The notes under the pieces: generated by a model | Database searches by the model: none | Seen by the model: only the letters and a program-made list of their open reading frames with translations | Told to the model about the DNA's origin: nothing | Program-made: the position numbers and the translations under genes | Part shown: positions 50,912 to 63,824 of the stretch, piece by piece | Numbering within the stretch: position 1 is the stretch's first letter | Layout: every line of letters begins with the position of its first letter | Source: Lingula anatina | Taxonomy: Eukaryota; Brachiopoda; Lingulata; Lingulida; Lingulidae | NCBI RefSeq assembly: GCF_001039355.2 | Contig: NW_019775458.1 | Coordinates: forward strand, 1,001,872 to 1,065,871 | DNA length: 64,000 bases | Direction: 5' to 3'

Positions 50912-53900
50912 TCATTCGTNTCCGCTTGCCGAGCCCTCCGCCGACTCGTTAATAGTTTCAATGTTCTGCGCCTTGACAGCTTTCTTCAGTTGAAACGCTC
51001 GGGTGAGCTGGATGGCTCTGGCCGCCCCTTTCCACTTGTTACGTAATTTGGAAATCTTCTCTTCTTGGAACACCTGGTCCCACTCATCAGCTAAGCTTGC
51101 TAGAGCTTGCTTGCGTTTACGATCCTGGTAGCTGGCACTCATTGTGTTTCGCCGTCCATGTTGTTGCTGAAGTTTCTCAGGCCCTTGGTCGGACAATGCC
51201 AAGAAGCGCTCAACAAATGCTTTATTCATAGTGGCATATCCCTCCTTAACTGTCTTCTTCTTTTTCTTGATGTGTTTCGCGAATGACTTCTTCCTCTCTC
51301 TGGCAAAATTGAACTCTTCGTCGGAGGCACCGGAAGTGAAGCTGCACACCGACATTCTGTCGGAATCGTCATCGCCCTGCGGAAGGCGTTGTAAGTCGCG
51401 CACAAGAGCGATTTTTGCGGCAGTTTGATCGAGTTTTCCTGAGACGGGGGTTGTAGACATGATGTGCCAGAAGGTCAGCAGACGATGAGCTATCATCCCA
51501 AGAAGTTGAATAAGGAGAACCAACAGGAAGAATATCAAGAAAACCGTCCCGATAGGCTCCAACTTCACAGGCTTGGAAGGGGGACTATCGCCGCATTGGA
51601 ACGGCCAAGGAAGAGAAAGTCCGTGTCCGTTCTCATCTTCTTTTTGTGTTTGAAGCACAAAGATCACCACCACAAAAATGGCGTTCAGAAGAAAGATGGC
51701 GAATGTGACCTTGTTGCGCAGTTCTTTTAGCTCGGCAGCCATGTGCTCCTGGTGCTTTGGGTCGTTTTCCAGGGGATACAAGTATTGTTTGATGAGCTCT
51801 TGCCAAAATTGTGTCTCTGCCTCTTCTTGGAGAACTATAGGCCCGTCCTTAAGGCCTTCGTCCTCCGTCCACAATGGATTGACGAGTTCGTCGCGTTCTT
51901 CTTCCTCATACATTGGGTTAACTGGATCAAAACAACAAAAAACAATAAGAAAGTAGAAAACAAGGATTTAAAAACAATGTGGAGAATCATAGCAGGTTTT
52001 GGAAATATATCGATGTAAAGTCACGTAATATTTCAATGGCTCCTTTTCCAAACATAAATATTGTAATTGCTTTGGACATATATGTTGTCGTTGTTGTTTT
52101 TTTAGATAGTACCAAAAACTTAAAAACCTAATGGCTCTACAAGTATTTAAGAATATACTGGCCCCAAACAATATCAAATAACTGAACATTAATTACTTAA
52201 TAAGATTGTAATTTTACTGGTATTTATGTACGAACAGTGATTAATCTCAATTTCTATTCGACCATTGTTTTTTATGTTTTTTGCTTAAAATAAAACTGAT
52301 ATAAAATTTTTACATACAACAAAAGACAAACCTACCGGTAAACACATCCTCCTCCAAGATATCTAATTTTGGGAAGTCTTCGTTCTCCATCGTAAAAGAC
52401 GGTCGACGATCTTCCACCATACTCTCAGTGCGCACACGTAAATTACTCTCTGCTGTGGAGCCTGACAAACCTGGATGGCATTTAAGAAATATATTTTGAA
52501 AGAGAAACCAACATCCTTTTGTGAATAATGTCACGATAACAATTAAAATTAAAATTATTCAAATAGAAATGACTTTATTTATTTAAATAATATGCGACAA
52601 AAAATATTCGGAAAATGAAAGACGTTTTGCACAAGCAACATTTATGCATTTATACATTTTTATATACTTCCCACAATATGTCCAAAAGGGTGCCAATTGC
52701 AGTAATATTTGATCAACTCTTTTGTTCACGCGAAATCAACACAAAAAATTAAAGAAAAAAATCACCTCTTCCAGCAACCAACGCCGTTCTCTGATTCAGC
52801 AATTTCCTTTCCATTTCTTCCATGCGAGAAAACAAGCCGTTCAACTTTTGATTCATGCCTTCACCATTGTCACGTGGACAGCAGATACACCGGAAGAGTT
52901 TTCCAAACGTAAATTTGAACCCATCCTCGCCCTTTTCCGCCGTCGCTGAGCTGAAAAGTTTCATCAAGGCAGCACTGGCTGAGTTATCTGTCTTCTCTTT
53001 CGTGTTTTTGGCTTGCTGATTACCTTTATTGGGAGTTGGCATCTCTGCAACCTTGACCTCTCTCGTGCCCCATGAGACCACGTGCAGGTTGCACATGGAG
53101 TATATAAAAAGCAACAGGTACATACTGGGAATGAGCAGATAATACAACACACCGGCGAACACACAGGCGAATTCCTGAGGATGGAGGATAGCAGCCAATA
53201 GAAAGGCGCCAGCCACAAGGAAAAAGAACAAGGCGGTAGGGGAGCACGGTCCTTGCACACTTATCTGCAGACTGATGCTGACCAGAACCAGTGCCATCAC
53301 CAAGGCGTAAATAGAAGACATTATGGCTGCTACAAATAGCTGGAAAATAAATTGACCAAATATTCCAATAAAAACCGATTCCACTGATTACATGACGGGC
53401 AGCAAAAAGTCATTTGTGCCTCTTAATGTTTATAGGACTGAACAAATTGGCATGAGTTGTTTTTATAAAGTTTTTTCTCCATTGCTCCACCAAGTTCTAA
53501 ACTTTAGAATCCATATTAAACCCGTTTATGAACCACTTTTTGTCAGCTTTAGTACAAGGAATATCGTTTACATTTTTCTGTATGTTTTGATACAATATGA
53601 ACGTCAATATGTAAATTCTTCAGTTTGCATACACAACAAAAAACACCAACCTGAGTCTTCGTAGTTGTAACATAACACAGTATGATAAAGAGTACGATAG
53701 GCACCAGGTTTACGATGAAGGACGTAATATCCCCCAACTGTCCGCTTTGTCCGATCTGGATAGTCTGGAAAGCTCCTACAACCACCAAGAATATTGTTCC
53801 CGGTCCCAAAATGGAGGACACCATGAGACAGGCTTGGTAGATGATGTATAACATGGAAATGTCCTGGTTCACCTGAATAACCAACATATAACATATATAA

Positions 53901-56900
53901 GACTTAAAGTTGTGATGTTTGTGATATTTTGAAGGTCAACAAATTATTCTGTTTCTTTGTCGCTTTCTGTTAACCGCATTTTGTGTTGTCTTGGATATCC
54001 CTTTGCTATGGGATAATTTAAATTTGTGATAATAAAATAACATCACTTCAACACGGCGAAATCCATAGCAATAATTGAAACGTTTATTCAAGCAACTGAA
54101 ATATTTATATAAAAGCTAAGTAGTCGTATATTACTTCCATCTCAAAACCTTTATAGAATAAAGAGAAATTGGCAAAAATCCTCATTTTTAGCGCAGCATT
54201 TAGAGAGCGGGGAGACAGAGAAAGGGAGGAGAGAGAGAAAGAGAGTTCGACGGTGTACACGTACCTTGATGGTGTGTTTGAAACTGAGGAGCAAGTCCAT
54301 AACGTTAGCCATAGTTGATGGTGACCAACGTCTTCTTTGGTTGAAAAATTCGTCAAAGGTCTCTGGAGCGTAGGTAAGAGCGTCAGAAGCAGCACTGTAT
54401 TCCACGCGGTACCCTTGTTGTAGTAATAGGGTGCACAGCCAACGATCTTCACCTGCAACACGGAAGTAAAAAGATTTTTTTTGTGCTAAGATTTAATTTC
54501 TCTTCAAGTCTGGATCTATCTGGATAGCTACTTATGCGATTCACGTCAACCGTTTTTTAAATCTATAATAGGAATACGTTGTACGGCGCCCTCCAATGAA
54601 ACATTCTTTTTTTGTTTTTTCATTTACCAAAGTCATATTAATTTGAATTTGCTGACCAAGCGTACACTGTTTGTGTTCAACACTGCATCAACATTCATTT
54701 CATTCTGAAATCAAACTCAATATTCATTTAGCGATTAATTCATTTAAAATTAATAAAATGCGCAATTTGTACATAAAAATATTGTGTAAGGATTATTCAA
54801 ATGATCTTTGTCGTTTCTGCATACCTTGATCATATTGTAAGTAGTGTACAGCCTCGGTGGGCGTGGTCGCGTATTTCCGCATCACGTTATCATCCATGAG
54901 AGCAGAACCGCGAAACAAGCTGAAACATCCGGGGCTGCAGAGAACGCAACCAATCATATGTTCCGTTGCCTTCTGGAACCAATGAGAGATGGCATATTCG
55001 AACTTCTGGTACCAAACCATAGGACCTAAAACAAAACTGGACTGGTTAATATAAGTCAATACCTAATAGGAATAAGTAGTAATGGCTGGTTGCTAATTTT
55101 TTTAACAAAATATAAATACCCCTGTTCGCCTGTTTTCAATCCTGTGGGCTAAAACACATGTTAAAGTTTTCCACCAAAGCAAATATGTACGAGAAAGCTA
55201 GACCTTGCTGAATAGTTCCAAAATAAACCATTTTCCTTCTTCTATAACGACTTCATTTCATTCATACCTGATCCTATAGGGTGAATACGACCGCATGCAG
55301 CCCCCACGTTTTCGTTCCTCTTCATCAGGTCCACCAGAATCTGGACGGCAGAGGGCTGAAAGTCAACATCGCCATCAAGCGCCAAGAGGAACGTGTTTTC
55401 AGCCAGCTTTCCAACTTTGCTTACGTTTTCTACCTTCTGCATCAGGCGATAACCCAAGAAATAGTACAGATACATTACCTGAAATTATTGAAAAACGTTA
55501 TTTATAAAAAATTGGAATGTGTTTGCCTATTTTAATAATTTTTGATGATTTCAAATTACAAACAAGTTCAAATTATCAAAAATAATGTTAGTGTACAATA
55601 AAATGTTAATTATTTAAAATTTACCTGACTCCATCTTTTTCTATGTCGTATCTTTGCTTTATCTTTAAGGTGTGCCACCAACTTATTGCCACCAGGTAGC
55701 AGCCATACAAGACGACCCCCATAAGGAGTTGGGATCTTTGTAGGAGGAGTGATGGACATTGGAATTCGATGTATGGAGCTGAAATACGAAGTTCCATGAA
55801 TTTTAGGAGTTCTATGATTTCAGATGGTCATTTTGTTTTAGAAAAAATTGTTTGGATGTTGTAATGCCATATTTATGTGATAATGATGAAATTTGCTAAT
55901 TACTGTAACAATAAAATTAAAGTAAATACACAACAATTTGGTGTATTAATTGTTAAATAGGCTGATATCAGTATGAAAATATGAATAGTAACCTGATATA
56001 AATGGACATATGCTGTTCAAAGACAAAGAGAAATAAAATGTATGTTTTACAATTTTCAATTTTCAGTCAGATTATTTTCTCTCTGCCTTCTGTATTGCAC
56101 CACACAAGTCTAAAACCAATAATCTCAGCCAAGGCTCATACCTGGCAGCAATGTCCACAACACGAACCAAGAGTTTGACAAAATCGTTCACTGTGTAGTT
56201 AGAGTTACCATCCGCATGAGGAGTGAACGCATCATCAAAGAAAATGTGACCTGAATAGATTAAATAGAGTGGCTTATCGAGCAATATTATTGAATATGAA
56301 TGATTGAAGTAAAGGAAAAATAAATATTTTGATGAAATTTGATGTTATACTGTTATTGAGGAACTGAATCGAGGTCTCCTGAAATTGAACATTTATTATA
56401 TATCGCACATTTGGCCTAGTAATTTTATTCTTTGCGTAACCAGATTTCATATAAACAATATTTCTTTCTCTCGACATTTTTCTGTCTTTCTCTTTCATCA
56501 GAGATTCTACCCAGCACCCTTGCCGTTCTCTGCAACAATACCATCTCAAAAACTAAATTTTGATTTGAGTTCTTACCTTCAAACTCATAGTAATCCGGGT
56601 CATTTACGTCGAGATATTGCTGCGCCAGGCGACGGGAGCACTGGTCCATGTCAAGTCTTCAGGTGAAACAAAAAAAAAATAAAGACCTTTTATCATTTGA
56701 ATGTTTTTTTAAATTAAAGTAAAAAACTTCTAAAAAACCAATGCCGTACAAGCTCTGGCCAACATACATGCAGCTGATGCGACACTGCATTTTATTATGC
56801 TCAAGCAACTATTAACAAAAACGAAAACATTCGTACCCACCTTAACCCCCCCCCCCCCCCCCCCCTCGGTGGCAAGGGTTGTCGAAACAACCGCCCTTTT

Positions 56901-59810
56901 GATCAGATATGGCTCGCTCTGAATTAAAGTTTGACTAGGGATTAATTCCATTTCTCTAGTTGGGTTAACTTAGGGGTACAAACTTAAATGCCCCTAATTT
57001 CTTGTCTGTTCTTTTTATGATAATTTAACTTACCTGAAGATTGACTTCAGCATCTGTAACATCTCGTTCTCCGTCTCGTGCCACATGGTGGCGCAGATGT
57101 AGATCAAGGGGGTCTTGGGGTTTCGCCTTGCTACAGAAGCGGTATAAACACGTCTGGTGTCGTCGAACGATTTCGGGTTGTTCATTACCTCCTCCACGCG
57201 CATGTAATCACGTACCTAACAAATAAATTCGAATATTTCGCTTTTAATTAAAACTTCATTTTCAATCATCTTTTAGTTTGCTTTCATTTAATGTGGGCAA
57301 AAAGTTACACATCTTTTAGTTTTTTCTGAAAGTTTTATAAATGAGCTAAAATACTATATGTAGAGCATGGTGCCAAACAATCCTTAATATGCAATCCATA
57401 AAATGGCTTTATTTGAGAGAAATGAATACGTGAACTTTAACTTTTTCTTCACAAGAAACTACAATCATAGATGTCATGTTGCCCCGTTGCAAAACGCTAT
57501 GCCATCATATGTCATCACTTAATGATTGCAGAAGCACGTGACCCACCTTCTCGTCCTTCACAAACTCCCTGTCGTCTCGCCGCCGGTTCAGCTTCATGTC
57601 CTGTTCTAGAAGAATGCTGCAGTTGAACGGCTTCACAAACAACCTGTTGCACAAATGATAAAGTATTATTTGTTTATTTTGTTATATTACACGGTAGAAT
57701 GTATCCAACACGCTGACGCATAAAGCATACATATAGGCCTATACATATCTTTTTTTCTAAATTTTACTATTTTATACACATTTTTAAATAAAACTGCAAT
57801 TTCAATTACAGGTTTACAGCAATAACCTTTTTCGTTATTTCTTGTTATTTTTATCTATGTATATCAACTGAGAGAGAGAGAAAGTGATAGAGAGATTATT
57901 TACTTCTCTCCTTTGGCCAGTCGTTCAGATCTTGGCATCCAGATATAGAAAGTTATCCATGCAAGTGATGGCCACCAAATTATCCATATCCACAGCCAGC
58001 GGTATCTCTCGCTCAAGTCGGTGGTAAAGTCGGGAAAGTTCCACTCCAGGTGATCAGTGATCAGCTGGAAAAGCAAATTGACGTTAGGCTGTAAATCAGT
58101 GTAGACATAGTGTATTTTGGCGCGAAATTATATCATGCCTTCAACAATTTCTTCAGAACTAATGATCGATAGATCTTGTAGAAAACATTGATATGCCCTT
58201 TGAAAAAGCATTTTTAAAAACGAACATTTTTTCATATGTTGTATGTGGCTATTTTATTTGATTCAATGGTTGCTAGCAATTCCACTTAGTGCAAACAATA
58301 TGTTTTGAGCAGTGAAAACTGGAAAATACAGTATATAAACCCTGATCTATTCACACCCTGCTCTGTTTATTTTGCTGTTCTAACAGATATTCAAATATCA
58401 TTCTTAATTTTCAGTCGTTTGCTTGAAAACGTGTCAACTTAAAGCGGAAAGCCATAGAAACGAATAAATCAAAATTGAAAACATGTTTGGTAAACTTACA
58501 GAGGAATACGACTTGTTCTCATCCGAGCCAAGGCCAATGAGTATGGCAACTGCAACAGGTGTCGCCACCGATAGGGGAGCAGCAAAACTAACACGCTGCA
58601 TCTGTATCTTACAGGCCGTTTTAGCGCAGTACCAGCAGACGAGACTACAGCACACCTGGTATGATGCAAACGTACGTTTCAATATCATTTGAATAGTACC
58701 GTAATACCCAATTTTAAGTATTATTTCCTGATTACAGACTTAAGGATGGGGTATCTGGAAAGCAGTTAAGACGTGGGGTTCTTTTGATTCACCTAACACG
58801 TGCATGTAATAATAATAATAACAATAAATAATGAATTTATTTTGAGTCTAAAATCCATTATAACATGTTCAGAAGACTTTAAATGTACATAAAACAATTA
58901 CTTAAGAAATCAATTATAAGGAATAGATAAAAGAAAAGTTACAGAACTTAACGACAAAAAAATTTAGGAGTTTTCTAGATAAACCATACGGTACCGTAAT
59001 ACCCAACATATGTAAAAGTAGCGAATAATTTTTCGACAGGCAAAACATATTTTGATGTGAACATTTTGACTGTGTGGTTTACAGTTGGACTGATTTGTTA
59101 CCCACCTGAATCAGCATGGCGATACCTGCTTCCCAAGTGGCTGTAGAAAAATAAGGTTCTCCTTCGATGTCCTGATTGTCAGTTCCCTTACATCGTTGGA
59201 AATCCAAATGGAACAGCGAAAATACGTCCAAACTGTTTGTGCTGACGATCAGTGCCAGAAGTAGTACCGGGGTTATAGCCAACTTCCACGCACTTATGAA
59301 AAAGTAAATTTTGTTCTTGGCCTGGCGTATTTTTTTCTTATGTTTTACCAAAACCTTGTGGATGAAACTGCGGTCTGGGAGATTGCTGAATTTGCTAGAT
59401 TTTCGGTCAATCCACACAAAGTTTTCCCACCAAGATAAAGAAATGAGAAATAGGGAGACGGGTATGAGCCACATTCTAATGGCCGGGGTAATGGCAGAGT
59501 TGTCATACTCATTATAGGTCAGATAAAAAGAGCTCTCTGTATCTGTCGCATTTTTCCTTGATACTGTCTCTAGTGTAGGGACGAAAAACAATGCTGAGAG
59601 CTGAACTAGAATCGCTACTGAGTCTGAGAATATGTGTAGGGGGCGGTACTTCTCGGCCTCGGCACGTGGGCGCAAGATAAGCTGAAGAAGGCTGGGTATA
59701 AGCGCTACTCCGTGCATAATCAGCAAACCTTGAGTGATGTCAAGAAAGGGAAGGACGAGGAAGACGAGGATGCACAGTCCAACTGAGTGACACGTTTCCA
59801 CGACAAGAAC
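50912..59810 (-). CDS. Chitin synthase (GT2), N-terminal exons not in view
   Basis: Membrane glycosyltransferase making chitin from UDP-GlcNAc. Exons in order: 59106-59810, 57904-58064, 57547-57643, 57034-57215, 56577-56656, 56142-56250, 55625-55778, 55268-55478, 54825-55025, 54265-54452, 53651-53872, 52766-53339, 52336-52470, 50912-51921. All are GT/AG and in phase, 1342 residues. Numbered from the first visible residue: N-terminal transmembrane cluster ([20 protein letters not shown]), catalytic domain with [20 protein letters not shown] at 530-536, [16 protein letters not shown] at 634-638 and the product-site QRRRW at 672-676, then five or more transmembrane segments, SWGTREV, a cytoplasmic coiled-coil-like stretch, [15 protein letters not shown] and two more membrane segments with a basic tail. 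Insect and mollusc homologues have about 150 or more further N-terminal residues, and some mollusc forms a myosin head; neither can be assessed here. The N at 50920 leaves the last residues uncertain. Confidence 0.95.
50920..50920. other. Single N inside the last chitin synthase exon
   Basis: The N falls two codons before the apparent stop (TGA at 50912-50914). If it replaces an unknown number of bases, the true C-terminus could differ: another frame left of the N stays open for a further roughly 50 codons ([13 protein letters not shown]...). The last two residues and the stop are therefore uncertain. Confidence 0.6.
52461..52470 (-). other. Alternative acceptor pair in chitin synthase exon 13
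   Basis: Two AG acceptors lie nine bases apart (CCAG|GTTTGTCAG|GCTCC), both in frame. They would include or skip three residues (Gly/Leu/Ser) at the start of the exon. Which is used cannot be told from sequence. Confidence 0.5.
56846..56865. repeat. Poly-C run of 20
   Basis: An uninterrupted C run inside a chitin synthase intron, about 170 bp from the exon at 57034. Runs of this length are often miscounted, so the length is unreliable. Confidence 0.9.
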
Positions 59811-60164
59811 CTGCCAAGCAACAAAATATTTATAAGCTATAATATATCTCCACATAAAGATAACTTTAGCGCTGACTTTCTGTCCACAGGATGGCTTTAA
59901 GATGTTCATTTGTAGATGAATTGTGGGAACAAGAATGTCTGTTCTGTTTGTTATGAACCTATACAAAATGTCATCAAAATATTGAAAAGAAAATGATTTT
60001 TATTATACTGCAAATATTAATAAGTGTCCCACATATAGAACCACTGTTTTCCTTGTAGACTTCACACAATGATGTTCATGGAAAAGTTATTTGAAAAAAG
60101 GTCGGGGCTTGCCATTTTTAACATTGTCTTATTTTCATACTATTATTTTTTATTTTATTTTATT

Positions 60165-60195
<31 letters not shown>

Positions 60196-60585
60196 TTTGT
60201 TTAGGCTCGACAGCAGAACTTGAATCCACCTATGTAAATAATTGTCTTTGCGCTTGATAACACAATTAGAAAAATGATGAGCAAAATGATTGGTTTGATG
60301 TACATGTCTTTGTTATCTTGGCATCGTGGCATGATTGACGCAACCCACGTAGAGGTAAAAATGTCATCGCAAATAGGCGATCAGTTGTTTATTTAGCAAA
60401 CAATTTTGAAGATAGAAGGAAAACAACTGTCTGGGTAATAAATACTCTAATAATCCAGTCTGCTTTTTACTAGTAGAAGCAAACTGATAAATCCATTAAA
60501 ATAACGCAACTAAAGCTACAGGGTACATTACCCCCACTTCGAACCCCAAGCCTTGGCCCATTAAACGAATGTGATAAAGCACTGG
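59811..60585. other. Region upstream of the first visible chitin synthase exon
   Basis: The minus strand stays open for about 50 codons past the acceptor at 59811, but this stretch lacks the conserved chitin synthase N-terminal features, so it is treated as intron. No further exon of that gene was found up to 64000. Confidence 0.55.
60143..60202. repeat. (TTTTA/TTTA)n microsatellite
   Basis: An AT-rich penta- and tetranucleotide array between chitin synthase and the lectin promoter, followed by TTTAGGCTCGACAG. No coding role. Confidence 0.9.
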
Positions 60586-60593
60586 TATATAAA
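60586..60593 (+). promoter_or_regulatory. TATA box of the secreted lectin-like gene
   Basis: TATATAAA lies 53 nt before the ATG at 60639. An initiator-like TCATCAC near 60613 gives the expected roughly 27-nt spacing and a 5' UTR of only about 25 nt. It is the only well-placed TATA box noticed in the window and suggests a strongly or tissue-specifically expressed gene. Confidence 0.7.
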
Positions 60594-60638
60594 CCACTAA
60601 CTCAAACCACCGTCATCACTCGAGACAAGACAGCCAAG

Positions 60639-60939
60639 ATGTCAGCAAGCCACCTCTTTTATTCAGCGGTGCTAGCCACCACCCTCTTTTATGCCGCAGC
60701 TCAAAAATTCCCTTCTGAGGATTATATCGCGAAAGTACATGAGTTGCATCGTTTAAATATGCAGATCAAGTTTATAGAAGAGAAGATGCTCACCGAGTGC
60801 AAAGGGTTTCACAGCAAGGTTGCTGCACTTGGTTTTCCAGACAACATCTTTGGGAAAAGGAGCACTAAAACCATTGAGGAAGTGCAGTTTGAGATAGACC
60901 TCGCAAGACATACGCTGGCAGGTTGGAAAATTTGCGTGT
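60639..60939 (+). CDS. Secreted protein, signal-peptide and neck exon (probable C-type lectin 5' exon)
   Basis: An open frame of 100 codons from an ATG placed directly after a TATA/initiator pair. It begins with a clear signal peptide (MSASHLFYSAVLATTLFYAAA, cleavage before QKFPSED). An amphipathic helical stretch follows (VHELHRLNMQIKFIEEKM) that could form an oligomerising neck, then two short charged segments. There is no known domain. The frame ends KICV-stop, but GT donors overlap the end (TGC|GTGTAA in phase 0 or CGT|GTAAGC in phase 2). Neither joins the lectin-domain exon at 63648, which needs phase 1. Either an intermediate exon exists or this is an independent 100-aa secreted protein. 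Confidence 0.65.
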
Positions 60940-63240
60940 AAGCAAATATCACTTCGGAAAGGTATGAAACCATCTGAGGAGATTTTTTTTTCTAGTAAAG
61001 ACTTCTCTCACTCAAGTTTTCTTCTTGTATTTTGGATAAACAAAGGTACGTCACCTTGATGTATTCAGCCTCACATAAAATATCATATTTGCCAGTTAAG
61101 GCAACCAGAACGATTATGATATAAATGTACATTAACACTTATATCGGACATATTCCAACACAATCCCCATAGATGATTTTTTCATCAGTAAAATAATGAA
61201 AAAATAACAATTGAATCTTAATCTATTTTATTTTAGTAATTGATTTTATGTAAGGTAATCAAGATTGCATTTCATTATACGAAAAAAATTGCATTCAGGT
61301 TATGAATTTGGCCATGACATTATGAGGAATGGTCGATGTCGGATTTTTCGCTAAAATATAGATTAAAAGGAAAAAAAAAGCAAAAATATAATAAGAAGAA
61401 ATGCAGTGAACTGCACCTCCAAATGTGTTAAATTTAGCATGAAGTTTATGCTACATGCTAAGCCCCAAAGACAGCTTCACTGTATGGGGTTTAGAATTTT
61501 CGCCATTTAAGTTTTAATATACAGAATTAAGTAAAGCATATTATACAGGGCTGTGTTTTTTTAGGATAATTGGCTTGGGTTGTCAATACGTTACATGATA
61601 ATTGTCTGTGACAAAAAATGCACCATTTTGAAGTGGCTTTCTTCTTTTTGTGTGAAAAACGCTTAATATCGATCAATTTATTGGAGTCAATTTGGGTTTG
61701 AATTGTAGATGGAGAATTGATATTCGTAAAGGTGTACATACCCGCCGTCGGATTTTTCAGTTTAAGGAACAGAAATCTTAAAATGCACGTTTTCATATGG
61801 AAATATTCAAAGGGTTATGCGGCACGTTAGTCTTTTATCTATAGTCCATGTAATTAATCATTCGAGATCTTTTAACTATTTTCTCTGCGTCACCAAAGAA
61901 AAACAATATCCAAAACAATTGACAAAAATGGCCTATAACGATCTATTATCCCGTTTTTACAACCACGATTGAAATTCGAAAGTCTTCGTTTCCATTACAA
62001 AGGCGGCTTAGGCCTATACACATTGGAGATTCAGGGAAAAGTGTTGAAATTTTCCGGAATAAATATTCATTTTCGATTTTTTTTACTTTTATATATTTAA
62101 TTTTAATACTTTCTTTAAAAAGTTGTCAATTTTTCCATATAAAGGTCTAACGCACACTATAGGATTCATCCAGACGAACATGGGCAGATATGCCCCCTTC
62201 GCTAACACGAAATGTCGAATTCAACCCGCGTCTTACCAGCGTCAAATGCCCAACATTAAACCAAAATTTCGCAATATTTTCCCTTTTTAGCGGAGTGGGG
62301 GAGGATGGTAAGCCTGCTGAATATTTTTTTCTTGCTTGCCTGCTATGACAAATAAGACATGTTTTTTATAATCATATAGTCGCAACACATAAATGGGTCG
62401 TTTCTACATGTCGTGTTCTAAGAGATGTTTTTTTTAATCGTATGTCCATGTATTTGTGGTGTTCAAGAACAGACTGTAGGGAGATCTCAAATACAGTAGT
62501 GTGTGTAAGGTCAAATCACTACCATTAATAAATCTTATTCCTATGAACGGTAAGGCATAAATACGTATTTTGTTCAATTATTCCTTTTGAATATTCTTCG
62601 AAAAGGCGTATGTTAGTCTTTATTTATTTATTTTGGCCATTGATCAGCTATCCTGTTTATAATCATAGATGTGTTTCTGTCTACATCCCTAATAAGTAAG
62701 CCCTATGATCTAGGTACTCAGTTTATTCAAGATATGTATAATATCATACCGGTATATCACAAACACTATTGCTATTTATTAAATATCACAAATAGGTTCA
62801 AAAACAAACAAGACACCTCCTTGATAAGGCACCTTTGACACGTGCCTGCCGTTCATGACTCCAGCTGGCTGATACATATACAGACAGTATACGAGATAAT
62901 TCGTGGACCAGGAAGGTAAATTAACCGAATAAGGTTAAGGTTAGACCAATCAGGGGATAGGCAGTAGTGTGTTTTGAACGTTTATATTTATCAACCACCC
63001 ACAGCATCCAAATATATTACTTATTAACATGATATGGATAAAAAGCATATCTCCGGTAAAGATTAATGGAAAAATAAATTACCATGGAGGATGTTCGTAA
63101 TGTAATGTTAAAACAATCAATGTGGTTTGTTGGTTTATTGTTTTTCGTCATCCTATCTAAACATGGTCAAATAAAACTGTTTATGATAGTGTTTTAACAA
63201 TTGAAAAATTGAAGCTAACTCTTAAAATTACAGGTCTCTA

Positions 63241-63241
63241 N
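63241..63241. other. Single N between lectin exons, possible contig join
   Basis: An isolated N separates the signal-peptide exon at 60.6 kb from the lectin-domain exon at 63.6 kb. No flanking duplication is visible. Linkage of the two exons depends on this join being right. Confidence 0.5.
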
Positions 63242-63404
63242 GGGTGCAAAACCGACCATTACTATCCCCCCTTTGGCCCCACAATTTTTTGGTATTTTAG
63301 AGGGTGAACGGTGCCATTTGGTACGGTTTAGAACTATGATTAAGCTTGTCAAAATTTTAATTTCAAGAGGGTACCACTGGTGTAATTTTTTTTCAGAAAA
63401 CGAA

Positions 63405-63441
63405 GGGGGGGGGGTGTCAGGACCCCCCCCCCCGACACCCC
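63405..63441. repeat. Poly-G/poly-C hairpin
   Basis: G10 (63405-63414) and C11 (63423-63433) flank TGTCAGGA. GGGGTGTC at 63411-63418 is the exact complement of GACACCCC at 63434-63441. The structure can fold as a hairpin, and G-quadruplex formation is possible. It looks like an element terminus (followed by TTAATCCGTCACTG), but no partner end was found. Confidence 0.75.
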
Positions 63442-63647
63442 TTAATCCGTCACTGTAATGGTGCCCATTTTGTGCAAAATATCTCTTACAGAAAGTTGCA
63501 CAGAATTAACCAAAGAAACATCCGTGAATATCTGGTGAAAAATCAATCTGTGATTCTCATACTGGGTATAAAATTAATTACCATGTATTCCTATGAGTGA
63601 CTAGTTGCAGATTATCGCTTACCACATCGTTTATCTTTCATGAACAG

Positions 63648-63824
63648 CTAAACCATGTCCAGACGGATTCGTCAACTTTGAGGATTCCTGCTACTATTTC
63701 AAGTCCATCGTTGCACAGCCTCTGACTTGGGACGAGGCCAGAGCCCGTTGTCAAGCAAAGTCAGCAGACCTTGTTACCATTGAGTCCAAGGAGGAACACG
63801 AGTTCCTTAAGAAAAATCTTAAAC
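63648..63824 (+). CDS. C-type lectin domain exon (partial gene, continues to the right)
   Basis: Exon with acceptor GAACAG| and donor C|GTAAGT, entering and leaving in phase 1. It encodes the first half of a long-form C-type lectin fold: CPDGFVNFEDSCYYF, then LTWDEARARCQAKSADLVTI and ESKEEHEFLKKNL. The paired N-terminal cysteines, the W-x-E-A-x-x-x-C helix and the A-D-L-V-x-I strand are all present. Residues for calcium and sugar binding (EPN/QPD, WND) would be in later exons outside the window. Likely secreted; recognition of glycans or a matrix role is inferred. Confidence 0.88.

Larger units (their letters stand above)
60960..63640. other. Intron or spacer between secreted-protein exon and lectin exon
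   Basis: AT-rich, no convincing exon identified. It contains the N at 63241 and a G-run/C-run hairpin at 63405-63441. A small bridging exon for the lectin gene could be hidden here. Confidence 0.5.

Noticed and set aside
51231-52018. Plus-strand open frames opposite the last chitin synthase exon
   Set aside because: They are antisense shadows of a conserved membrane-protein exon.
59811-59966. In-frame extension upstream of the first visible chitin synthase exon
   Set aside because: It lacks conserved N-terminal chitin synthase sequence, and a good acceptor lies exactly where conservation begins.
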